From the NCBI RefSeq assembly GCF_033546935.1, contig NZ_CP137854.1:2542001-2606000 (forward strand): 64,000 nucleotides of DNA. Reading direction: 5' to 3'. The notes beneath the pieces were generated by a model. The model ran no database searches, was not told the DNA's origin, and was given only the letters and a program-made list of their open reading frames with translations. Position numbers and translations under genes: made by a program. This DNA comes from Xylophilus sp. GOD-11R (GTDB taxonomy: Bacteria; Pseudomonadota; Gammaproteobacteria; Burkholderiales; Burkholderiaceae_C). Below, piece after piece: positions 1 through 9,296 of this stretch (positions within the stretch are counted from its first letter, which is position 1; every line of letters begins with the position of its first letter).

Positions 1-398
1 TTGGTCCAGATCGCGGCGTGGGCGCTGTCGGTGAACAGCCCGTAGCTCAGGAAGTTGGTGCCATTGGTCATGCGACGCAGCGGCAGGCCATTGGTCGAGC
101 CGTCGTCGGCGTGCGAGCCTTGGCCCAGGATGACCTGCGTGGTCGATCCGTTGGTGCAAGTCACATTCACGGCGCCTTGGGCATCGGCGGGGTTGCCAGC
201 GTTGGTGCCCTGCGGCTCATAGTTGCCGAACGTTACCGCCGTCGTCGTGATGGTGCAGCCCACCGGCACCGTGGCGCTGACCTGCAGGTTGCTGGTGACG
301 TCCGCCTTGGAGTGCATGGAGACGAAAGCGCCGGCGAAAGCAGTCAGGGCGATCAGCACGGACTGGGCGGACGGGATGCGAGCGAAACGTGATTGCAT
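1..398 (-). CDS. Spore coat U domain (SCPU) pilin-like protein, 3' end cut by window
   Basis: Reading leftward from an ATG at 398-396, with AAAGGA about 7 nt upstream, the frame stays open to the window edge (132 codons visible, C-terminus missing). The product starts with a signal peptide of about 32 residues (positive start, hydrophobic core, SKA-type cleavage). The mature part has repeated Thr/Asn/Gly strands, an early Cys (VPVGCTIT) and a second Cys (VNVTCTNG), the layout of SCPU/CsuA-type secreted pilins assembled by the chaperone-usher route. The usual chaperone and usher genes would lie beyond the left edge and cannot be seen. The family call rests on the Cys-strand pattern; the exact role is unknown. 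Confidence 0.72.
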   Translation of the reverse strand, partial: MQSRFARIPSAQSVLIALTAFAGAFVSMHSKADVTSNLQVSATVPVGCTITTTAVTFGNYEPQGTNAGNPADAQGAVNVTCTNGSTTQVILGQGSHADDGSTNGLPLRRMTNGTNFLSYGLFTDSAHAAIWT

Positions 399-571
399 GG
401 CAATTCCTTTGGATGATTAGCCGAGCTGCGGACGCAGCGGCCAACGCACTTTAAAAAGGTTTGCACACGCTCACATTGCGTTCGTGTAGTTCCTTCGGCC
501 TTCGAATTTCAGGCAGTCGCCGGTTGAGTTGCCATTGCGCATTCTCGGGAGGTGACCGCCCGCTTCATGGC

Positions 572-1603
572 CTATTGACGGGTAGGCCAACCACCCAGAT
601 GGCGTTGGGCGATACCCGCCAAAGCCGCCACCCAACGCTGGCTGTCGTTGAGTGCCGGGATGTAGTGAAAAGCCTCGCCGCCCTGCGCCAGGAAGGCCTC
701 GCGCACTTCCATGCCGATCTCCTCGAGCGTCTCCAGGCAATCGCTGGTGAAGCCTGGGCACATCACGTCGACCCGTTTGATCCCATCGCGAGCCAGCGCC
801 TCCAGCGTGGGCTGGGTGTAGGGCTCCAGCCAGCGAGCGCGGCCGAAGCGCGACTGGAAAGTGGTCAGCACTTCGGCCGCGTGCAGACCCAGTTCGGAAG
901 CGAGCAACGTCGACGTTTCCAGGCACTCGTCGTAGTACGGATCGCCCAGCTCACGGGTGCGCGCCGGAATGCCGTGGAAGCTCAGCACGAGCCGCTCGCC
1001 ACGACCGTTCTGTCGCCAGTGCGACTCGACCCGCTCGGCCAGGGCCGCGATATAGCCCGGGTCGTCGTGATAGCGCTGCACGAAGCGAAGCTCCGGTATG
1101 ACCCGCTGGCGCGACGACCACGCAAACACGGCGTCGGACACGCTGGCCGTAGTGGTGCCGGAATACTGCGGATAGGCCGGCAGGACCAGGATGCGGTCGA
1201 CGCCTTCGGCCTTGAGTTGGTCGAGCTGACTCGCGACGGAAGGCGATCCGTAACGCATTGCGTGGCGCACCGGAACACGATGGCCATGGCCAGCCAGCCA
1301 GCTGCCGAGCATGCTCGCTTGCCGCGCGGTCCAGACTGCCAGCGGCGAGCCTTCGGGCATCCAGATCTTGGCGTACTTGGCAGCCGAAGCGCTCGGCCGG
1401 ATCCGCAGGATCACCCCATGCAAAATCACCTTCCAGGCCAACGGCGGAATTTCCACCACCCGGGTGTCGGACAGGAATTCGGCGAGGTAGCGGCGCACCG
1501 AGGCGGAATCGGCGGCATCCGGTGTTCCGAGGTTGACGAAGAGGATGGCGGTGCGCGGCACGGGGCCGGCCGCCAGTGGAGGTTCGGGCGCGAAGAGGGA
1601 CAC
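572..1603 (-). CDS. hemH: Ferrochelatase
   Basis: Inserts Fe2+ into protoporphyrin IX, the last step of protoheme synthesis. Family signatures are clear: NLGTPDA near residue 24, the PAYPQYSGTTTAS stretch near 142, the active-site SFHGIPART with His at about 210, TFQSRFGR and the CPGFTSDCLETLEE segment holding the conserved Glu. The 343-aa length fits beta-proteobacterial ferrochelatases. The frame is open up to an ATG at 1684, but that would overlap the divergent HAD gene and add 27 non-conserved residues. I place the start at a GTG (1603-1601), giving the typical SLFAPEPPL-like N-terminus, although no good ribosome binding site is visible there. Confidence 0.93.
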   Translation of the reverse strand: MSLFAPEPPLAAGPVPRTAILFVNLGTPDAADSASVRRYLAEFLSDTRVVEIPPLAWKVILHGVILRIRPSASAAKYAKIWMPEGSPLAVWTARQASMLGSWLAGHGHRVPVRHAMRYGSPSVASQLDQLKAEGVDRILVLPAYPQYSGTTTASVSDAVFAWSSRQRVIPELRFVQRYHDDPGYIAALAERVESHWRQNGRGERLVLSFHGIPARTRELGDPYYDECLETSTLLASELGLHAAEVLTTFQSRFGRARWLEPYTQPTLEALARDGIKRVDVMCPGFTSDCLETLEEIGMEVREAFLAQGGEAFHYIPALNDSQRWVAALAGIAQRHLGGWPTRQ

Positions 1604-1665
1604 GGGGGAGACGATCTCGGAAAGGCCCGCCGGCGAATGCGGCGGTGCGCTATTCTCACCGCGCC

Positions 1666-2376
1666 ATGCACCAAGAACACTCACTGGATGTATCTGTCAT
1701 CCGGGCTATCAGCCTCGATCTCGACGACACGCTCTGGCCGGTCTGGCCCGCGATCGAACGTGCAGAGCAGGTTTTGCACCACTACCTGTCACAGCACGCG
1801 CCGGCCACTGCCGCGCTCTACCAGGACGCAGCCGCGCTTCGGCGCATTCGCGAACAGGTCGGCGTCGAGCTGCCCGAGCTCCGTCACGACCTGAGCGAAC
1901 TCCGTCGCGAATCGATTCGCCGGGCTTTGCGACACGCGGGCGAAGATCCGGCCCTGGCCGAAGCCGGTTTCGATCTCTTCTTCGCCGAACGGCAGCGTGT
2001 CGACTTTTATGCCGACGCCATCGGTGCCCTGGAGCGCATGGCCGCACGCTGGCCGCTGGTGGCGCTCACCAACGGCAATGCCGATGTGCACACGGTGGGC
2101 GTCGGCCATCTGTTTCGCACCCGCATCAGCGCCCACGATTTCGGTTGCGCCAAGCCAGACGCGGAGATCTTCCGGGCCGCCGCTGCAGCCGTGGATGTAC
2201 CGGTGAGGGCGGTGCTGCATGTGGGCGACGACGCGGCGCTCGACGTGGTCGGCGCCCTCGACGCCGGCATGCAGGCCGCATGGGTCAATCGCACCGGGCA
2301 GTCGTGGTCCTTGGGACGTCGTCCTCAGATGGAAGTGACCGAACTCGGCAGTTTGTGCGATGCGCTGGGTTGCTGA
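1666..2376 (+). CDS. HAD-superfamily hydrolase (subfamily IA)
   Basis: A 236-aa haloacid-dehalogenase fold phosphatase. Motif I is DLDDT at residues 18-22 (nucleophile Asp18, acid/base Asp20), motif II is the ALTNGN strand end, motif III the Lys of CAKPDAEIF, and motif IV GDDAALDVVGA. A helical cap sits between motifs I and II, as in the YjjG/phosphoglycolate-phosphatase-like group. The substrate cannot be read from sequence. It is transcribed divergently from hemH with about 60 bp between the chosen starts. The frame is open further upstream, but ATG 1666 puts motif I at the usual distance from the N-terminus. Confidence 0.88.
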   Translation: MHQEHSLDVSVIRAISLDLDDTLWPVWPAIERAEQVLHHYLSQHAPATAALYQDAAALRRIREQVGVELPELRHDLSELRRESIRRALRHAGEDPALAEAGFDLFFAERQRVDFYADAIGALERMAARWPLVALTNGNADVHTVGVGHLFRTRISAHDFGCAKPDAEIFRAAAAAVDVPVRAVLHVGDDAALDVVGALDAGMQAAWVNRTGQSWSLGRRPQMEVTELGSLCDALGC

Positions 2377-2507
2377 GCGCCAGCAACTCAAAACTTGACC
2401 AGCGGCACCCGAGCTCATCGCAGCCGGAATAAAGGCGGCTGAGCGGGCCACGGGCTGGAGGACGCTGCGGCCCGACCGGCACGGGCCTGGACAGTGGACC
2501 AGGCAGA

Positions 2508-3062
2508 TTAAAAAAGCCCTGGCTGCAGGGCACGGCAGACGACCGTGTCCCCACGCAGCAACACCCCGCCGGTCAGCACCCGCGCGGTCATGCCGCCATG
2601 GCCGCGCATCGCGTTGTAGCCGCCCTCTCCCAGAACGGTCTCCATCTTGGAACATGGTTCGCACGGACCGGTCAGCTCCAGCACCACTTCCGGGCCGATA
2701 TGCAGATGCAGCGGCGCATCCTTGAACAAGGCGCGGGCGGCTTGAAGGTTGATGCCGGACACCAGCAGGTTGCGCCTGAGCAGTGCGCCATCGACGGTAT
2801 CGCGCCGCAGGAAGGCCGCAATCGCCGGCAGATGCTCGGCCTGGATCAGGGTCACCTGGCGCTTGCCGCCCAAGGTCGCCGCCTCGGCGGAACGGTCGCC
2901 CTCGAGCCCGCGTCCGGCAATGGCACGTACCGAATCCACCGACACGGTCGGCTCGCGCCGCGCCGGCCGCAGCCAGATCTGGTCGACCTTGCCCGCATGG
3001 GGGAAGCGACCGGTGAGCTCGCGCAGATTGCCCGCTGCCGCGGAAAATGCCGCGCCGCTCAT
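2508..3062 (-). CDS. MOSC domain-containing protein
   Basis: A 184-aa single-domain protein of the MOSC (molybdenum cofactor sulfurase C-terminal) family. Conserved features include GRGLEGDR near residue 50, RRNLLVSGINL near 96, and the Cys-containing GPCEPCSKME near 131, the Cys thought to carry sulfur or molybdenum cofactor. Close relatives are YiiM/YcbX-like proteins that reduce N-hydroxylated compounds, but the substrate here is unknown. Its ATG overlaps the stop codon of the upstream mechanosensitive channel gene by 4 bp (ATGA), so the two are very likely co-transcribed and translationally coupled. Confidence 0.87.
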   Translation of the reverse strand: MSGAAFSAAAGNLRELTGRFPHAGKVDQIWLRPARREPTVSVDSVRAIAGRGLEGDRSAEAATLGGKRQVTLIQAEHLPAIAAFLRRDTVDGALLRRNLLVSGINLQAARALFKDAPLHLHIGPEVVLELTGPCEPCSKMETVLGEGGYNAMRGHGGMTARVLTGGVLLRGDTVVCRALQPGLF

Positions 3063-5518
3063 CCGGCCTGCGGCGGCAAGGCGACGCCGGACGCGGGCGC
3101 GGTCAGCGCAGGCGCGACAACTCCCGTCTCAGGCGGTGCAGCCGGCGGCGGCTCGGACGCCTTCACCGGAAATTGTCCAATCGCCCGCAGGCGCGCGAGC
3201 GTCTCGAAGAGCAAGGCGCTTTTCACCGCGTAGCTTTGGCGCGGAGAGGCCACGGCTCCGTTGGCCGCAAAAATCAATCGCTCGTTCTCCACGCTTTCCA
3301 AAAACACCTTGGGCGCGGGCTCGGCCAGCACGCCTTCGTTGCTTTCGAACACCTGCAGGATGATGTCGCGCACCTTCACCACGTCGGTGTCCAGCGCCAT
3401 CGGCAGCTTGAACGACACCTGCCCCAGCGGATTGGCCAGCGTCACGTTGCGCACGATCTTGGTGATGAACTCGGAGTTCGGCACGATGACCGTGGAGCGA
3501 TCGCCCATCTGGATCTCGGTAGCCCGCACGTTGATGCGGCGAATGTCGCCCTCTACGCCCGAGAGCGACACCCAGTCGCCCACCTTCACCGGCCGCTCGG
3601 CCAGCAGGATCAGCCCGGAGACGAAGTTCGACACCACCGCCTGCAGGCCGAAACCGATACCCACCGACAAGGCGCTCGCCACCCACGCGATGCGTTCGAG
3701 CCCCAGCCCGATGGCCGACAGGGCAAAAGCCAGCGCCGCGATGATGCCGACGAAGCCCATCAGGCTGATCGCCGAATCGCGCATTGCGGCGTCCAGCCCG
3801 GTCGTGGGCAGGTAGCGGTCGCGCAGCCAGCGCTGCAGCAGGCGCACCCCGATGGTGGCCAGCACGAAGACCACGATGGCCTGCAGCACCGCGCCCGGCT
3901 GCAGCTTGAGCTCTCCGATCGCCAGGCCGTCGCGCAACTGGCCGGCGCGCTGCAGCAGCTCGTCCGGACCCTGCCCGAAAGGCGCGACCACCAGCACCAG
4001 CGCGAACAGCAGCACCGCCAGCCGCGAGATCGCCGACAGCAGCACGCCGGCCTGCGCCCTCACCCGCAGCCCGCCGTCTTCGGCCATGGCGGCGGTCGCG
4101 CCACCGGCGGGCGCGGAAACGGCCATGAAGAAATCATCCAGCAGCGCGACCAGCAGATAGGCGGTGGCCGCGACCACGCCGATCCACACGATCTGCTTGA
4201 CCAGGAAACTGCCCAGCGCCACGTAGCCAAGCAGCAGGCAGACGACGCTGACCAGCAGCACCGCCCCGAGCGCGCCCAGGGCCACCGTCGTCCACGGCAA
4301 ACGGGCCAGATGCTGGCCGGGCTTGACCGGCTCGCCGGGGGTATCCGCCGGCGGCGCCGCATCCGACTCGGCCTTTTCGGCGCGCCGTACACGTCGCACC
4401 CGCAGCAATGCGGAGAGCACCACCAGGCCGAGCGTCAGCGTGTAGATGCTTTCCAGTGCCACCGTCGTGGCCAGGGCCCCGTTGGCCAGCACCGTCAGCT
4501 GCTCCAGCTCCCAGCCCAGCACGATGACGATGGCCAGCACCAAGGGGTGCCGGCGCAAGGCCAGCGCCATGGCGTCGGACAGTGGCGGCAGGCGCCAGGA
4601 CGGCTTCTTCGCCGCCAGCAAGGCCTTGCCCAGTCCCTGCACGAACGCCGCGAAGCAGACCGTGCCGACCGTGCGGGCAAGCAGGCTGTCGAGCGCCTCG
4701 TCCGGCTTGGCTCCCCAGGTGATGCCCAGGCGCAGGAAGTGTGCGATGAGGCCGGGCACGACGATGGCCAGCAGCGCCCGCAACAGGGCCAGCAGCGACC
4801 GGCGCAGCCGACCGGGCGGCACCCGTTGCGACGCGACCCGCAGGATCTTGCGCCCGGCCCACTGCTGCAGGAAAAACACCGCCACGGCCGCTACCGCCAA
4901 CCCCACCCACACCAGCCAGGGCGTGGCGGATGCAGTCGCGCCGACGTCACGCGCGATGGTGCGCACGCGGACCGCATCGCGCGGCGTGCCGCTGCGCAAC
5001 TCCTGCCAGAACGGCGCGGCGAGCATGGATGAGGTCCGCTCACCGATCTGCGCATTGAACTGCGAGCGCCGCAGGTCGGCGGCGGTATCGGCCGCCTGCG
5101 CGCTCTCGACCGAGAGCAGGCGCGCGAGCTTGACCTGCGCGTCGAGCGCGGCGCGCTCTTTTTCGAGGGCTGCGCGCTGCTGCGCCACGTCGGGCGCCTC
5201 GGTCACGCCCGCGGTCGGTGTACCGAGCTCGGCCTGCCGGGCCGTGACCTTGGAAAGCGCGGGCTCGAGGGCGGTCTGCGCCTGTTCGGCCACCACCTGG
5301 ATGTCGAGCGCGGAGGTGCGCAGCTTGGCCAGCGTGGTGTCGGGAATCGTGGTGTCGCTGCCCAGCTGTTTCTGGACGACCGTGAGGCTGTCACGCGCGG
5401 TATCGAGCGAGGCGGCCGTCGCGGCCGTTTCGTCGGACGTGGCGGCAGCCGCGACCAGCGAGGCCAGGGACAGGACAAGCAGGCTGCATAGCCTGCGCAA
5501 AAGGTTCGGTGAAGACAA
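3059..5518 (-). CDS. DUF3772/MscS-family mechanosensitive channel, large form
   Basis: An 819-aa inner-membrane protein with a cleavable signal peptide (residues 1-25), a periplasmic Gln/Ala-rich coiled region of the DUF3772 type (about 30-200), roughly ten hydrophobic segments, and a C-terminal MscS core. The pore helix region (GLGLERIAWVASALSVGIGF) is followed by the beta domain with VKVGDWVSLSGVEGDIRRI and PNSEFIT, hallmarks of MscS. It should open under membrane tension to release solutes during osmotic downshock. It resembles the large KefA/YbiO-type channels rather than the small 280-aa MscS. It overlaps the MOSC gene by 4 bp downstream and is divergent from the AI-2E permease. The C-terminal tail is Pro/Ala-rich and not conserved. 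Confidence 0.9.
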   Translation of the reverse strand: MSSPNLLRRLCSLLVLSLASLVAAAATSDETAATAASLDTARDSLTVVQKQLGSDTTIPDTTLAKLRTSALDIQVVAEQAQTALEPALSKVTARQAELGTPTAGVTEAPDVAQQRAALEKERAALDAQVKLARLLSVESAQAADTAADLRRSQFNAQIGERTSSMLAAPFWQELRSGTPRDAVRVRTIARDVGATASATPWLVWVGLAVAAVAVFFLQQWAGRKILRVASQRVPPGRLRRSLLALLRALLAIVVPGLIAHFLRLGITWGAKPDEALDSLLARTVGTVCFAAFVQGLGKALLAAKKPSWRLPPLSDAMALALRRHPLVLAIVIVLGWELEQLTVLANGALATTVALESIYTLTLGLVVLSALLRVRRVRRAEKAESDAAPPADTPGEPVKPGQHLARLPWTTVALGALGAVLLVSVVCLLLGYVALGSFLVKQIVWIGVVAATAYLLVALLDDFFMAVSAPAGGATAAMAEDGGLRVRAQAGVLLSAISRLAVLLFALVLVVAPFGQGPDELLQRAGQLRDGLAIGELKLQPGAVLQAIVVFVLATIGVRLLQRWLRDRYLPTTGLDAAMRDSAISLMGFVGIIAALAFALSAIGLGLERIAWVASALSVGIGFGLQAVVSNFVSGLILLAERPVKVGDWVSLSGVEGDIRRINVRATEIQMGDRSTVIVPNSEFITKIVRNVTLANPLGQVSFKLPMALDTDVVKVRDIILQVFESNEGVLAEPAPKVFLESVENERLIFAANGAVASPRQSYAVKSALLFETLARLRAIGQFPVKASEPPPAAPPETGVVAPALTAPASGVALPPQAG

Positions 5519-5680
5519 GGTGCGGGATGCGACGAGGCGGGTTGGAGCGAATCGAGCATTGTCGCTACGAGCGCAAAAGGGCTCGTATCGAGATGAAGTC
5601 CGACGCGGCTATCGCCCCGAAGCGGGCTAGCATTCGCCACCGCGGCACCTGTCGCCGCTTGCGCCCCGCCGGGCCCGCCC

Positions 5681-6799
5681 ATGAAATCCACCGCCGTCGA
5701 ACAAAAAACATTCCTGCTTCTCCTGGTCGGCGTCACGCTGGCCTTCGGCTGGATCCTCTTTCCCTATTACGGCGCCATCTTCTGGGCCGCCATCCTCGCG
5801 ATGCTGTTCCGGCCGGTCTTCCGCTGGCTGGTCAAGCGATTCAAGGGCCGCGCCAACCTGGCGGCGCTCTGCACCCTGTGCCTGGTGCTGGTCATCGTGA
5901 TCCTGCCCACGGCCTTCATCACCGCCTCGCTGGTGCAGGAAGGCAGCGCCATCTACCAGAAGCTGCAGTCCGGCGAGATCAACATCGGCCGCTACGTGCA
6001 GCAGATCTTCGACCACGTGCCCAGCTGGGTGATGGGCCTGATGGAGCGCTTCGGCGTCGGCGACATGGGCGCGCTGCAGGCCAAGCTGATGGCCGCGCTC
6101 AACGAAGGCAGCCGCAACCTCGCCACCTCGGCGATCAACTTCGGCCAGAACACCTTCGACTTCCTGGTCGGCTTCGCGATCATGCTGTACCTGCTGTTCT
6201 TCCTTATCCGCGACGGCCGCGACGTCTCGCTCATGATCCGCGACGCGATTCCGCTGGAAGAACGCCACAAGCACAAGCTGCTCGGCAAGTTCACCACCGT
6301 GATCCGCGCCACCGTGAAGGGCAACATCGCGGTGGCGGTGGCGCAGGGCGCTATCGGCGGCATCACCTTCTTTTTCCTGGGTATCCACGGCGCGGTACTC
6401 TGGGGCGTGCTGATGGCCCTCCTCTCGCTGCTGCCGGCCATCGGGGCTGGCCTGGTGTGGGGCCCGGTCGCCATCTATTTCCTGGCCACGGGCGCGGTTG
6501 CCAAGGCACTGGTACTGGTCTTCGTCGGCGTGTTCGTCATCGGCCTGGTCGACAACATCCTGCGCCCGCTGCTGGTGGGCAAGGACACCAAGCTGCCCGA
6601 CTACATCGTGCTCATCTCCACCATCGGCGGCATGGCGCTGTTCGGCCTCAACGGTTTCGTCATCGGGCCGGTGATCGCCGCCATGTTCATCTCGACCTGG
6701 GACATCTTCGCGTCGAGCCGCGACGATGCCCGCATGAATCCGCCCGATGCCGTCACGCTGGAGCCACCGCCGGCCGACCCGTCGACCACCAGGCGGTGA
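5681..6799 (+). CDS. AI-2E family transporter (permease)
   Basis: A 372-aa polytopic membrane protein of the AI-2E/DUF20 exporter superfamily. Two hydrophobic hairpins at the N-terminus (about residues 10-75) are followed by a soluble loop (about 85-150), then several more membrane segments. Conserved family features are the DNILRPLLVGK motif near 303 and the GLNGFVIGPVIAA helix near 345. Members export small signals or act as Na+/H+ antiporters, and the substrate here is open. It is monocistronic as far as visible: a divergent channel gene lies upstream and a separate riboswitch-led unit downstream. Confidence 0.87.
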   Translation: MKSTAVEQKTFLLLLVGVTLAFGWILFPYYGAIFWAAILAMLFRPVFRWLVKRFKGRANLAALCTLCLVLVIVILPTAFITASLVQEGSAIYQKLQSGEINIGRYVQQIFDHVPSWVMGLMERFGVGDMGALQAKLMAALNEGSRNLATSAINFGQNTFDFLVGFAIMLYLLFFLIRDGRDVSLMIRDAIPLEERHKHKLLGKFTTVIRATVKGNIAVAVAQGAIGGITFFFLGIHGAVLWGVLMALLSLLPAIGAGLVWGPVAIYFLATGAVAKALVLVFVGVFVIGLVDNILRPLLVGKDTKLPDYIVLISTIGGMALFGLNGFVIGPVIAAMFISTWDIFASSRDDARMNPPDAVTLEPPPADPSTTRR

Positions 6800-6829
6800 A
6801 CACAAAGCTGTGATTTATTAACAAGGCGC

Positions 6830-6835
6830 TACAAT
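6830..6835 (+). promoter_or_regulatory. Candidate -10 element of the riboswitch transcript
   Basis: TACAAT at 6830-6835 sits about 37 nt before the first paired base of the TPP aptamer, in an AT-rich patch unusual for this GC-rich DNA. No convincing -35 hexamer is visible at the right spacing, so this is a tentative sigma-70 promoter. Confidence 0.4.
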
Positions 6836-6871
6836 TCGCGCCGCTCGCATCCGGCGGTCCCGGAGCGAGTC

Positions 6872-6967
6872 CGCTGGGGGTGTTGCACGGAGCCGGGTTC
6901 ACCGGTTTCGTTCGACTGAGATAGTCCCTTGGAACCTGATTGAGGTAATCCTCGCGCAGGGAAAGCG
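6872..6967 (+). promoter_or_regulatory. TPP (THI-element) riboswitch
   Basis: The strand carries the conserved thiamine-pyrophosphate aptamer elements in order: a GGGGGTG box (6876-6882), CTGAGA (6916-6921), GGAACCTGAT (6931-6940), then GAGGTAATC and a GCAGGGA box (6956-6962). P1 closes with CGCT (6872-6875) pairing AGCG (6964-6967). About 120 nt separate the aptamer from the receptor ATG at 7091, leaving room for an expression platform; I could not fold a clear terminator or anti-RBS by eye. Known THI elements repress thiamine biosynthesis and transport genes when TPP is abundant. Confidence 0.93.
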
Positions 6968-7090
6968 TGTGCCGGACCGGCCCCTGTGCGCCCTCGCCTT
7001 CGATGTTTTTCGATGCCGGCGTGCCTTGGCGGCCGCTGTTTTTCCGTCGCTTGCCCCCCTGCCGACTTTCGTTCTGATCGAAGGCATGTG

Positions 7091-9262
7091 ATGGCAGTTT
7101 CTTATTCGTTTCCCTCTTTCGTCCCGACGCCGCTGGCGCGTGCCGCCATGGCCGCACTCGCGCTGTCGGCGACCGGCGCGCTGGCCCAGCAAGCCCAGCC
7201 CGCAGGCAACACGCTCTCCACTGTCACCGTGGAGTCGTCCCGCACCGCGCCGCAGGCCGACGTGACCGGCTTCGGCGACATACCGCTGCGCGAGGTACCG
7301 GTGTCCGCCACTATCGTAGGCCAGGACCAGATCCAGGCCAGCGGCGCCCGGCGCCTGGCCGACCTGACCCGCTTCGACAGCTCGGTCACCGATGCCTACG
7401 ACTCGCCCGGCTACTGGGATTTCGTCAGCGTGCGTGGCTTCGTGCTGGACAACCGCTTCAACTACCGCCGCGAAGGCCTGCCGATCAGCGCCGAGACCAG
7501 CGTTCCGCTCGACAACAAGGAACGCGTCGAGATCCTCAAAGGCACCAGCGGCATCCAGGCCGGCACCAGCGCGCCGGGTGGCCTGGTCAACTATGTGGTG
7601 AAGCGGCCGACGGAAAAGGACATTCGCGACGTGCGGGTGGAAGCCACCTCGCGCTCCAGCCTGCTGGGCGCCGTCGACCTGAGCAGCCGATTCGGCGAAG
7701 ACCGCCAGTTCGGCCTGCGCCTGAACGTGGCGCAGGAGCGCCTGCGCCCACAGACCCGCAACCTAGACGGCGACCGCAGCCTGGCGTCGCTGGCCGCCGA
7801 CTGGCGCATCGACCGCGACTCCCTGCTCGAAGCCGAGGTCGAATGGAGCCGCAAGTCGCAGCCCAGCCAGCAGGCCTTTAGCCTGTTGGGAAACAGCCTG
7901 CCTGCGCCGGTCAACCCCCGGCTGAACCTCAACAATCAGCCGTGGTCGCAGCCCTCCGTCTTCGAGGGCCTGACCGGCACCCTGCGTTACAGCCGCGCCA
8001 TCTCCGGCGACTGGCGCTGGTCGGCGCAGGTCGGCCAGCAGCGGCTCAAGAGCCAGGACCGGCTCGCCTATGCCTTCGGCTGCGGCGCCGAGGGCAACTA
8101 CGACCGCTTCTGCTCGGACGGCACCTACGACATGTACGACTTTCGCAGCGAGAACGAACGCCGGCTGCAGCAGGCCGCCAACCTTGGGCTGCAAGGCCGG
8201 CTCATGACCGGCACGGTGCGACACGACCTGTCGATCGGCCTTACCGCGAGCCGCGTGCGCAACCGCTTCCAGGACCAGGCCTACAACTACGTGGGCACCG
8301 GCAATGTCGACGGCAGCGCGGTCAATCCGGCCGACCCGACGCTGACCGACGCCAACACCAATCGCGACGAACATTCGCTGGAACTGTCGGTGCAGGACGC
8401 GATGCGCTGGACGCCGCGCTTTTCCACCTGGGCCGGGGTGCGCCAGACCCGGCTGTCGCGCGACAGCGTGCGCACCGATGGCAGCCGCCCCACCGGCTAC
8501 ACCCAAAACGTCACCACGCCCTGGCTGGCCGCCAGCTACGCCGTGCTGCCGGGCGCTCTCGCCTACACCAGCTTCGGCCAGGGCGTCGAGTCGCAGGTGG
8601 TGCCCAACCGCACCCAGTACACCAACGCGGGCGAAGCGCTGCCGGTGCTCAAGTCGCGCCAGTGGGAGCTGGGCCTGAAGGGTGGCGAGCGCAATTGGTC
8701 CTGGCAGACCGCGTACTTCCAGATCACCCGCCCGGTGAGCAACCTGGATGCCTGCGCCAATCTCGGCATCACGCCCTGCACCGGCGCCAACGACGGCGAA
8801 GCGGTGCACAAGGGATTCGAGGCCAACAGCCAGTGGAGCGATGGTCCATGGCGACTGGCCGGCGGCGTCACGTTGATCCACGCCGAGCGCCAGGGCAGCG
8901 TGCAGGATCCCACGCTCAACGGCAACCGCCCGGTCAACGTGCCGAAACAAGTCGTGCGCGCCCAGGCCGGGTGGAAGGTGCCCGGCCTCGAAGGCCTGGA
9001 GCTCAACGGCGGGCTGTCGTTCGAGGGACGCCGTGCCGTCACCGCCGACAACAGCATCGAGTTGCCGAGCTGGACCCGCCTGGACGCCGGCCTGCGCTGG
9101 GACCAGCGTACCGGAAGCGGCACGCTCGTCACCTGGACGGCCAACGTCGATAACCTTACCGACCACCGTTACTGGCGCGAATCGCCCACGCAGTTCGGCC
9201 ACATCTACCTGTTCCCCGGTGCCGCGCGTACTTTTCGCGTCGGCATGAGGGCATCGTTCTAA
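7091..9262 (+). CDS. TonB-dependent outer-membrane receptor under TPP riboswitch control
   Basis: A 723-aa outer-membrane receptor. A signal peptide ends at about residue 31 (ALA before QQAQP); then come a plug domain (VPVSATIVGQDQI, VSVRGFVLDNRFNYRREGLP, ERVEILKG, APGGLVNYVVKRPT) and a 22-strand barrel with the C-terminal aromatic signature RTFRVGMRASF. By sequence it groups with siderophore receptors of the FhuE/FecA style. The upstream TPP riboswitch instead argues for import of thiamine, a thiamine precursor or a TPP-related compound, energised by TonB. The start is ATG 7091 with GAAGG about 8 nt upstream; a frame open to 6986 runs back past the aptamer without conservation. No ABC partner or thi gene is adjacent. 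Confidence 0.9.
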   Translation: MAVSYSFPSFVPTPLARAAMAALALSATGALAQQAQPAGNTLSTVTVESSRTAPQADVTGFGDIPLREVPVSATIVGQDQIQASGARRLADLTRFDSSVTDAYDSPGYWDFVSVRGFVLDNRFNYRREGLPISAETSVPLDNKERVEILKGTSGIQAGTSAPGGLVNYVVKRPTEKDIRDVRVEATSRSSLLGAVDLSSRFGEDRQFGLRLNVAQERLRPQTRNLDGDRSLASLAADWRIDRDSLLEAEVEWSRKSQPSQQAFSLLGNSLPAPVNPRLNLNNQPWSQPSVFEGLTGTLRYSRAISGDWRWSAQVGQQRLKSQDRLAYAFGCGAEGNYDRFCSDGTYDMYDFRSENERRLQQAANLGLQGRLMTGTVRHDLSIGLTASRVRNRFQDQAYNYVGTGNVDGSAVNPADPTLTDANTNRDEHSLELSVQDAMRWTPRFSTWAGVRQTRLSRDSVRTDGSRPTGYTQNVTTPWLAASYAVLPGALAYTSFGQGVESQVVPNRTQYTNAGEALPVLKSRQWELGLKGGERNWSWQTAYFQITRPVSNLDACANLGITPCTGANDGEAVHKGFEANSQWSDGPWRLAGGVTLIHAERQGSVQDPTLNGNRPVNVPKQVVRAQAGWKVPGLEGLELNGGLSFEGRRAVTADNSIELPSWTRLDAGLRWDQRTGSGTLVTWTANVDNLTDHRYWRESPTQFGHIYLFPGAARTFRVGMRASF

Positions 9263-9280
9263 GACCCTGTTTTTTCTGTA

Positions 9281-9286
9281 TATAAT
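9281..9286 (+). promoter_or_regulatory. Candidate -10 element for the tRNA-Asn genes
   Basis: TATAAT at 9281-9286 lies 10 nt before the mature 5' end of the first tRNA-Asn and follows a T-run just after the receptor stop codon. No clear -35 is visible. Position and perfect consensus support it as the promoter of the tRNA pair. Confidence 0.55.
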
Positions 9287-9296
9287 TTGAGGCTGT

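Noticed and set aside
3047..5032. 661-codon plus-strand frame opposite the MscS-type channel gene
   Set aside because: Arg/His/Gln-rich antisense product; the minus-strand channel has a signal peptide and a full MscS motif set.
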